In this document: positions 59,363 to 64,000 of the stretch, in pieces
Layout: every line of letters begins with the position of its first letter
Position numbering within the stretch: position 1 is the first letter of the stretch
Source: UBA8199 sp964507045
GTDB taxonomy: Bacteria > Verrucomicrobiota > Verrucomicrobiia > Limisphaerales > UBA8199
Reading direction: 5' to 3'
Assembly: GCA_964507045.1 (NCBI GenBank)
Contig: CAZDOO010000012.1
Location: forward strand, 22,238-86,237
Length of the DNA: 64,000 nt
Notes under the pieces: generated by a model
Seen by the model: only the letters and a program-made list of their open reading frames with translations
Told to the model about the DNA's origin: nothing
The model's database searches: none
Position numbers and translations under genes: made by a program

Positions 59363-62300
59363 ATGATTCGGCTCTTGGCCGTTTGCTGCGCGTGTGGCCG
59401 GCCGCTTTGGCGGCTGGCAGGAGGAGGAGGTTTTCCCGGATTGCGGAGCGTGCGGTGCCCGCGGGCATTCCGGCTGGCGGTATCAGCCGTTCTGTGCTGG
59501 GCGGCTCCAGCCAACGCCATTGTGCTATGGAGCGACCTGGGGGCAACGCTGGCCCATGAGACCGCCGCCGGCAGCGACATCCTGGGCGGGGCGCTGAAAC
59601 GGGACGACACCGCCGCGGACACGCTTTACTTCAAGTTCCACGTGGACCCGTTGTCGGACGCCGGCACGGAGGAGTACTTTGCGGCATTCCAGCTTTACGA
59701 AGGGAACGAGGAAAGGTTGGGGGTGGGCAACTCCTTGAAAGCCTGGGCTTACAGCGCCTTCAATACCACTACCAACGGCGAGTTCAACAAGGTGTTTGGC
59801 GACCAGGATTTGCGTTCTTCCCAGCCAGAATCCTCCAGCCCCGGGGTCTTTCTGCCCTATGAACTGCCCCGCCGCGGCACGGAACGAACGATCGTGTTGA
59901 AGGTAACCTATGTGCCCGGCGGGGACGACCAGGTGACGGTCTGGCTGAATCCCGATCTGGGGCCGAGCGCCACCGAGGCCAGCCAGGCGGAGGGCCTGAC
60001 GACAACCTTCAGCGCCAACTGTTCCTTTAATGAAATCCACCTGCGGCATGGCGGCGGCGGCGGCGGCTGGACTTTTGGCGACATGGAGATTGCAACCGAC
60101 TTTGGCGATTTCGTCACTTCGGGCAGCGCGGAGCCAAGCGGCGCGGGCGGCGGCAGCGGCGGCTGGCCGATGACTTTCCGCTCCTGGGAGCGGGAGCAGG
60201 GGCTGCCGCAGAACGTGGTGCGCGCGCTCGCCCAAACCCGCGAGGGCTACCTTTGGATCGGGAGCGATGACGGCGTGGCCCGGTTCGATGGCGTGCGCTT
60301 TGTCTCGCTTGGCCCACGGGAAGGGGTGCGCAGCGGGGCGGTGCGCACGCTGTTCGAGGACAGTCATGGGGCGTTTTGGATTGGAACGGCCGGCAGCGGG
60401 CTGACCCGCTGGCAGGATGGCAAGGCGGCGACATTTACGATGCGCGAGGGGTTGCCGTCAGACTCGATCACGGCGCTGGGCGAGGATAGTGAAGGACGGC
60501 TTTGGGTGGGCACGGAAATGGGGCTGGCCGTGTGGCAAGCCGGACGGTGGGCCGCCCTGGCCGCAGCGGAGCCATTCAAAGGCAAGCCGATTACGGTCCT
60601 GTGCCGGAATCGGAAGGGAGTCCTGTGGGTGGGTGCGACGGGCGCCGGTATTTTCCGGTGGCAGGAAGGCAGATTTGTCGCGCTGTCGGATGCCTCGGTG
60701 GAGGGTCTGCTGCAAGATCCTCATTGTCTGCTGGAGGACAAGGCCGGGCGGATCTGGGTCGGCGCCGGCGATGACTTCGTTTTGTGCCGGGATGGCGACC
60801 AATGGCGGCGCTACCGGATTCCGCGGCATTTGGCCCGGCCTTACGTCAGCGCGCTGGTCGAGGAGCCGGACGGCACCGTGTGGGCCGGGTCGGTGAGCGA
60901 AGGGCTGTTTCAGTTCAAGGAGGGCAAGCTGGCGGTCGTCAACGCCAGCAGCGGGCTCTTGGACAATTCTGTCATGGCCCTGCTGGTTGACCGGGAGGGC
61001 AACCTGTGGGTGGGCACCGGCGCCGGGCTGAATCGCCTGCGGCGCAGCAACTTGCTGGTGCTCGGCCAGAACGAAGGGCTTGGTTATGGCCCGGTGCAGG
61101 GGCTGGCGGAAGTTGCGCCCGGCGTGATTTGGGCGGGAAAACCAAACGACGGCCTGTATCGGTGGGACGGCAGGAGCTTCCACCGCCTGCCCACGGCGGG
61201 TTTGTCGCGGCGCTATCCCGAGGCCCTGTCGCTGCTCGTGACGCGCGACGGGAATTGCTGGATGAACGGGACGGAGGGGGTATGGCGATTCAAGGACCCG
61301 AAGAATGCGCCCGGAGACGTGGAGCTGGCGGCGCTGCCGGGGCTGAACGTCACCGCCCTGGCTGAGGAACGGGATGGTGGCGTGTGGGCCGGCACGAAAG
61401 AGGGGCAGGTCTGGCGGCGGCGGCGGGGCGAATGGCTGGCCCGGACCAACTATTGGCAGTCCCACCCGGTCACGGCCCTACTGGAGGATAGCGATGGAAC
61501 CATGTGGATTGGCACTGACGGGGATGGGCTGTACCGCTACCAGGGCGCGTCGCGCGACCACCTGGCGAAGGGGGACCGGCCGTTGAGCGAGTGGATTCGC
61601 GCGCTGCACCTGGACGCGACCGGCACGCTTTGGATCGGCACCGTGGGCGGCGGTCTGAGTCGGTGGCGCGACGGACAGCTCAGCACCATCACCACACGCG
61701 AAGGCCTGCCCGACAACACGATCTCCCAGATCCTGGAAGACGACACGGGGCGGCTTTGGCTGGGGAGCAGCCGGGGCATTGCCTGTGTGAACAAGCGGGA
61801 GGTGGACGAATTGATTGCGGGCCGGACCCCCTCGCTGTATCCGCAAGTGTATGGCCGGGGCGAGGGAATGCCGTCGGAAGAATGCACTGGCGGCTTTTGT
61901 CCGGCGGGGCTAAAGACCCGGTCCGGCCGACTGTGCTTTGCAACGCTCAAAGGGGTTGTTGTGGCCGCCCCGCGCGCGCCGAGCGCCAACGTCCTGGCGC
62001 CGGCCGCGATATTGGAAGAAACCCTGATAGATGGAGTTGCGGTGGACCTGAGGCGGCCCCGGGCAGCGGGAGAAAGTGAAGGCCCAGGCCAGGCCGCCTC
62101 CCAGCCGGAGGCCGAGATTCGAGTTGCGCCTGGCAGACACCGCATGGAATTCCGCTACACAGGTTTGAGCTTCAGCGCCCCGGAGCGGGTTCGCTTTCGC
62201 TACCGGCTCGAACCGCTGGAGCCGGACTGGGTGGAGGCTGGCACGCAGCGCGCCGCCATTTACAGCTACGTGCCGCCCGGCAAGTACCGGTTCCGGGTCA

Positions 62301-63118
62301 TCGCCTGCAACAGCGGCGGGGCGTGGACCGAGGCCGGGGCGGGCGTGGCGCTGGTCGTGCTGCCTCATTTCTGGCAGGCGTGGTGGTTTATCGCGCTGGC
62401 GGCGCTGGGGCTGCTGGCCCTCGTCGGCGGCGCCGTCCGCCTGGTGGAGAAGCGCAAGCACCAGCGCCGGCTGAAGCTGCTGGAGCAGGAACGCGCGCTG
62501 GAACGCGAGCGGGCACGCATCGCGCAAGACCTGCACGACGATCTGGGCTCTTCGCTCACCCGCATCTCGCTGCTCAGCGACCTGGCCCGGGCGGACAAGG
62601 ATAGTCCGAGCCAGGTTGAAGTTCATGCGCAGAAGATCTCGCAATCCGCCGGCCAGACCGTGCGGGCGCTGGAGGAAATCGTCTGGGCCTTGCGGCCGGG
62701 CAGTGATTCACTGCAAAGCCTGGTGGAGTATATCGCGCACTTCGCCAACGAGTTGTTCGATGGCGACACCGCCCGTTGCCGCCTCGACCTGCCGCAGGAC
62801 TTGCCCACGCGCTCGCTGCCGCCCGAAATGCGGCACAACATATTCCTCGTCGTCAAGGAAGCGCTGACCAATGCGCTCAAGCATGGCCATGCCCGCGAAG
62901 TCCGGGTGCAGGCCAAGGCCACAGCGCGGACACTGGAGATTGTGGTCCAGGACGACGGGCGGGGATTCGAAGCGGAGGCGCTGCCACCGGCCCCGGGCAA
63001 GCGGCATGGCTTGGGAAACATGCGCCGGCGCGCGGAGGACATGGGGGGGACGCTGGCCGTGGAGAGCGCGCGCGGCAAGGGGACCACGGTCAGGCTGGCC
63101 GTGAGCTTTCCGGCTTGA
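59363..63118 (+). CDS. Propeller-sensor histidine kinase with N-terminal lectin-like region
   Basis: A kinase of about 1250 residues. The N-terminal hydrophobic region is followed by a LamG-like segment (WSDLGATLAHETAAGSDILG, LYFKFHVDPLSDAGTEEYFA), which in this phylum usually belongs to secreted proteins rather than kinases. Residues about 280-860 hold about a dozen two-component-regulator propeller units (FRSWEREQGLPQNVVRALAQ, LWIGSDDGVARFDG). Then a Y_Y_Y domain (FRYRLEPLEPDWVEAGTQ), a membrane helix (WWFIALAALGLLALVGGAV), HisKA_3 (ARIAQDLHDDLGSSLTRISL) with the phosphoacceptor His at about 62534, and an HATPase (VVKEALTNALKHGHA, DDGRGF). The start is uncertain (59315, 59354 or 59363). Partner regulator is immediately downstream. 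Confidence 0.9.
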   Translation: MIRLLAVCCACGRPLWRLAGGGGFPGLRSVRCPRAFRLAVSAVLCWAAPANAIVLWSDLGATLAHETAAGSDILGGALKRDDTAADTLYFKFHVDPLSDAGTEEYFAAFQLYEGNEERLGVGNSLKAWAYSAFNTTTNGEFNKVFGDQDLRSSQPESSSPGVFLPYELPRRGTERTIVLKVTYVPGGDDQVTVWLNPDLGPSATEASQAEGLTTTFSANCSFNEIHLRHGGGGGGWTFGDMEIATDFGDFVTSGSAEPSGAGGGSGGWPMTFRSWEREQGLPQNVVRALAQTREGYLWIGSDDGVARFDGVRFVSLGPREGVRSGAVRTLFEDSHGAFWIGTAGSGLTRWQDGKAATFTMREGLPSDSITALGEDSEGRLWVGTEMGLAVWQAGRWAALAAAEPFKGKPITVLCRNRKGVLWVGATGAGIFRWQEGRFVALSDASVEGLLQDPHCLLEDKAGRIWVGAGDDFVLCRDGDQWRRYRIPRHLARPYVSALVEEPDGTVWAGSVSEGLFQFKEGKLAVVNASSGLLDNSVMALLVDREGNLWVGTGAGLNRLRRSNLLVLGQNEGLGYGPVQGLAEVAPGVIWAGKPNDGLYRWDGRSFHRLPTAGLSRRYPEALSLLVTRDGNCWMNGTEGVWRFKDPKNAPGDVELAALPGLNVTALAEERDGGVWAGTKEGQVWRRRRGEWLARTNYWQSHPVTALLEDSDGTMWIGTDGDGLYRYQGASRDHLAKGDRPLSEWIRALHLDATGTLWIGTVGGGLSRWRDGQLSTITTREGLPDNTISQILEDDTGRLWLGSSRGIACVNKREVDELIAGRTPSLYPQVYGRGEGMPSEECTGGFCPAGLKTRSGRLCFATLKGVVVAAPRAPSANVLAPAAILEETLIDGVAVDLRRPRAAGESEGPGQAASQPEAEIRVAPGRHRMEFRYTGLSFSAPERVRFRYRLEPLEPDWVEAGTQRAAIYSYVPPGKYRFRVIACNSGGAWTEAGAGVALVVLPHFWQAWWFIALAALGLLALVGGAVRLVEKRKHQRRLKLLEQERALERERARIAQDLHDDLGSSLTRISLLSDLARADKDSPSQVEVHAQKISQSAGQTVRALEEIVWALRPGSDSLQSLVEYIAHFANELFDGDTARCRLDLPQDLPTRSLPPEMRHNIFLVVKEALTNALKHGHAREVRVQAKATARTLEIVVQDDGRGFEAEALPPAPGKRHGLGNMRRRAEDMGGTLAVESARGKGTTVRLAVSFPA

Positions 63119-63210
63119 GCCCGGCCGCCGCTGGCCGCACATTCATGCGGTTGCGCGGGCGCCGCGCACGGGGCCAGAGTAAGCGTGTGAGCGCCCGATT
63201 TGCAGATGAT

Positions 63211-63837
63211 ATGCCGATCAAAGTTGCGATTGTTGACGACGACGATGGCATCCGGTCCAGCCTCGCGAGCCTGATCCGCCGCGCGCCCTCCCTGCGGCTC
63301 GTGGGCGACTACGCCGATGCGGAGTCCGCCTTGAAAGAACTGCCGCACCGCCCGCCGGACGTGGTGTTGATGGACATCAACCTGCCTGGGATGAACGGCG
63401 TGGAATGTGTCCGCCAGCTTAAGGGCAGCCTGCCGGCGGTGCAATTCCTGATGCTGACGGTGTACGAGGACAGCGATTCCCTGTTCAATTCCTTGAAGGC
63501 CGGGGCAAGCGGCTACCTGCTCAAGCGGACCGCGTCCGTCCGCCTGCTGGAGGCCATCCGGGACGTGCATGGCGGCGGTTCGCCCATGACCCCGCAACTG
63601 GCCCGACGGGTCGTGCATTACTTCTCGCGGCCAGCCGAGGGGGATGCCTCGGTTTCACGCCTGACCCCCGGGGAGAAGGACTTCCTGGACCAGTTGGCGA
63701 AAGGCTACGCCTACAAAGAGATTGCCGACCGGATGAGCATCAGCATTGACACGGTGCGCAGCTACGTGCGGACGGTCTATGAAAAGCTGCACGTCCACTC
63801 CCGGACTGAGGCGGTGGTCAAGTATCTGAGAGGCTGA
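63211..63837 (+). CDS. NarL/LuxR-family response regulator
   Basis: A 208-residue two-domain regulator: receiver domain with VAIVDDDDGIRSSL (acidic pocket), Asp55 in VVLMDINLPGMNGVE, Thr in LMLTVYEDSD and Lys in GYLLKRTASV; then a LuxR-type HTH (LTPGEKDFLDQLAKGYAYKE, IADRMSISIDTVRSYVRTVY). It follows the histidine kinase gene by 92 bp and is the predicted phosphoryl acceptor. ATG 63211 gives the usual length; the open frame upstream looks unlike protein. Confidence 0.93.
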   Translation: MPIKVAIVDDDDGIRSSLASLIRRAPSLRLVGDYADAESALKELPHRPPDVVLMDINLPGMNGVECVRQLKGSLPAVQFLMLTVYEDSDSLFNSLKAGASGYLLKRTASVRLLEAIRDVHGGGSPMTPQLARRVVHYFSRPAEGDASVSRLTPGEKDFLDQLAKGYAYKEIADRMSISIDTVRSYVRTVYEKLHVHSRTEAVVKYLRG

Positions 63838-63881
63838 AGGCGGGGATGCAGGGGAGGCCGCACGACCGCCCGACCGCACGG

Positions 63882-64000
63882 GCGTATCTCACTTTCCTGC
63901 AATAAACCGGGATGAGCCCGTTGCGCGCGGCGCAACCCGACACCCCCCGGTTCGCCCGGGCTCCCTCCCCATCCCTGCACCGGCCCCCCACCGTCACCTC
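63882..64000. repeat. Probable start of a third hairpin element copy at the window edge
   Basis: GCGTATCTCACTTTCCTGC (63882-63900) matches 46234-46252 at 18 of 19 positions, and CACCGTCACCTC (63989-64000) is identical to the left end of hairpin copy B (46412-46423). The window ends before the core, so the identification rests on 12 bp plus the shared upstream word. Confidence 0.45.

Overview
The window looks like a chromosomal segment of a GC-rich, free-living Verrucomicrobiota bacterium, probably of the Pedosphaera/Limisphaerales kind. This is inference from gene content: secreted proteins ending in a WTLESQTN...FFRL-type C-terminal module, a choice-of-anchor-Q beta-helix protein, a sulfatase, a GH2 beta-galactosidase, a multihaem cytochrome, a DUF1573-rhodanese-MauE operon and a propeller histidine kinase. 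I found no rRNA, tRNA, CRISPR array or intact transposase.

Layout. 0-1.2 kb: a truncated paralogue of the 19.5-kb protein, fused head-on to the 3' end of a methyltransferase gene. 1.1-19.4 kb: mostly housekeeping and catabolic genes (methyltransferase, YraN, TPR membrane protein, Dus and DUF1015, secreted beta-galactosidase, NHL-repeat protein, a MEMO1-AMMECR1 lipoprotein coupled to a membrane spermidine-synthase-like protein, aldo/keto reductase and VOC protein, SGNH hydrolase). 19.5-23.1 kb: a five-gene minus-strand cassette of unknown function (HTH protein, wHTH-like protein, lipoprotein, small membrane coiled-coil protein, and the paralogue of the fragment at the window start). 23.6-34.5 kb: a defence-type island with an intact hipBA module and its paired operators, an excisionase-like HTH, a ribbon-helix-helix protein, decayed remnants of a type I restriction system (HsdM/HsdS fusion, HsdR fragment), Fic fragments, an unusual deaminase-GHKL ATPase fusion followed by a cluster of palindromes, a DUF433/DUF5615 toxin-antitoxin pair, a bacterial DA1-like LIM-peptidase, a four-helix-bundle gene between direct repeats, and a PIN/NYN-like protein.

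34.9-64 kb: envelope and respiration genes: beta-helix protein, TlpA-like thioredoxin, GreA/B-family factor, nine-haem cytochrome, MntP, an HDOD signalling protein, the DUF1573-rhodanese-MauE operon, a Cys-rich metallothionein-like secreted peptide, a zinc metallopeptidase, a 2081-residue protein combining a Het-C/VWA7-like head with autotransporter beta-strand repeats, a sulfatase, a metallophosphoesterase, and a two-component system whose kinase carries an extra N-terminal lectin-like region.

Two structural signals cut across the gene map. A family of about 90-bp palindromic hairpin elements (31.8 kb, 46.4 kb, and apparently beginning again at the right edge) has compensatory core changes. 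Short word-repeat tracts (7-8 bp words) recur at the edges of accessory genes. The strongest candidates for something undescribed are the deaminase-ATPase fusion with its palindrome cluster, the hairpin family, and the 19.5-23.1 kb cassette. All family calls were made by eye from motifs, without database searches.
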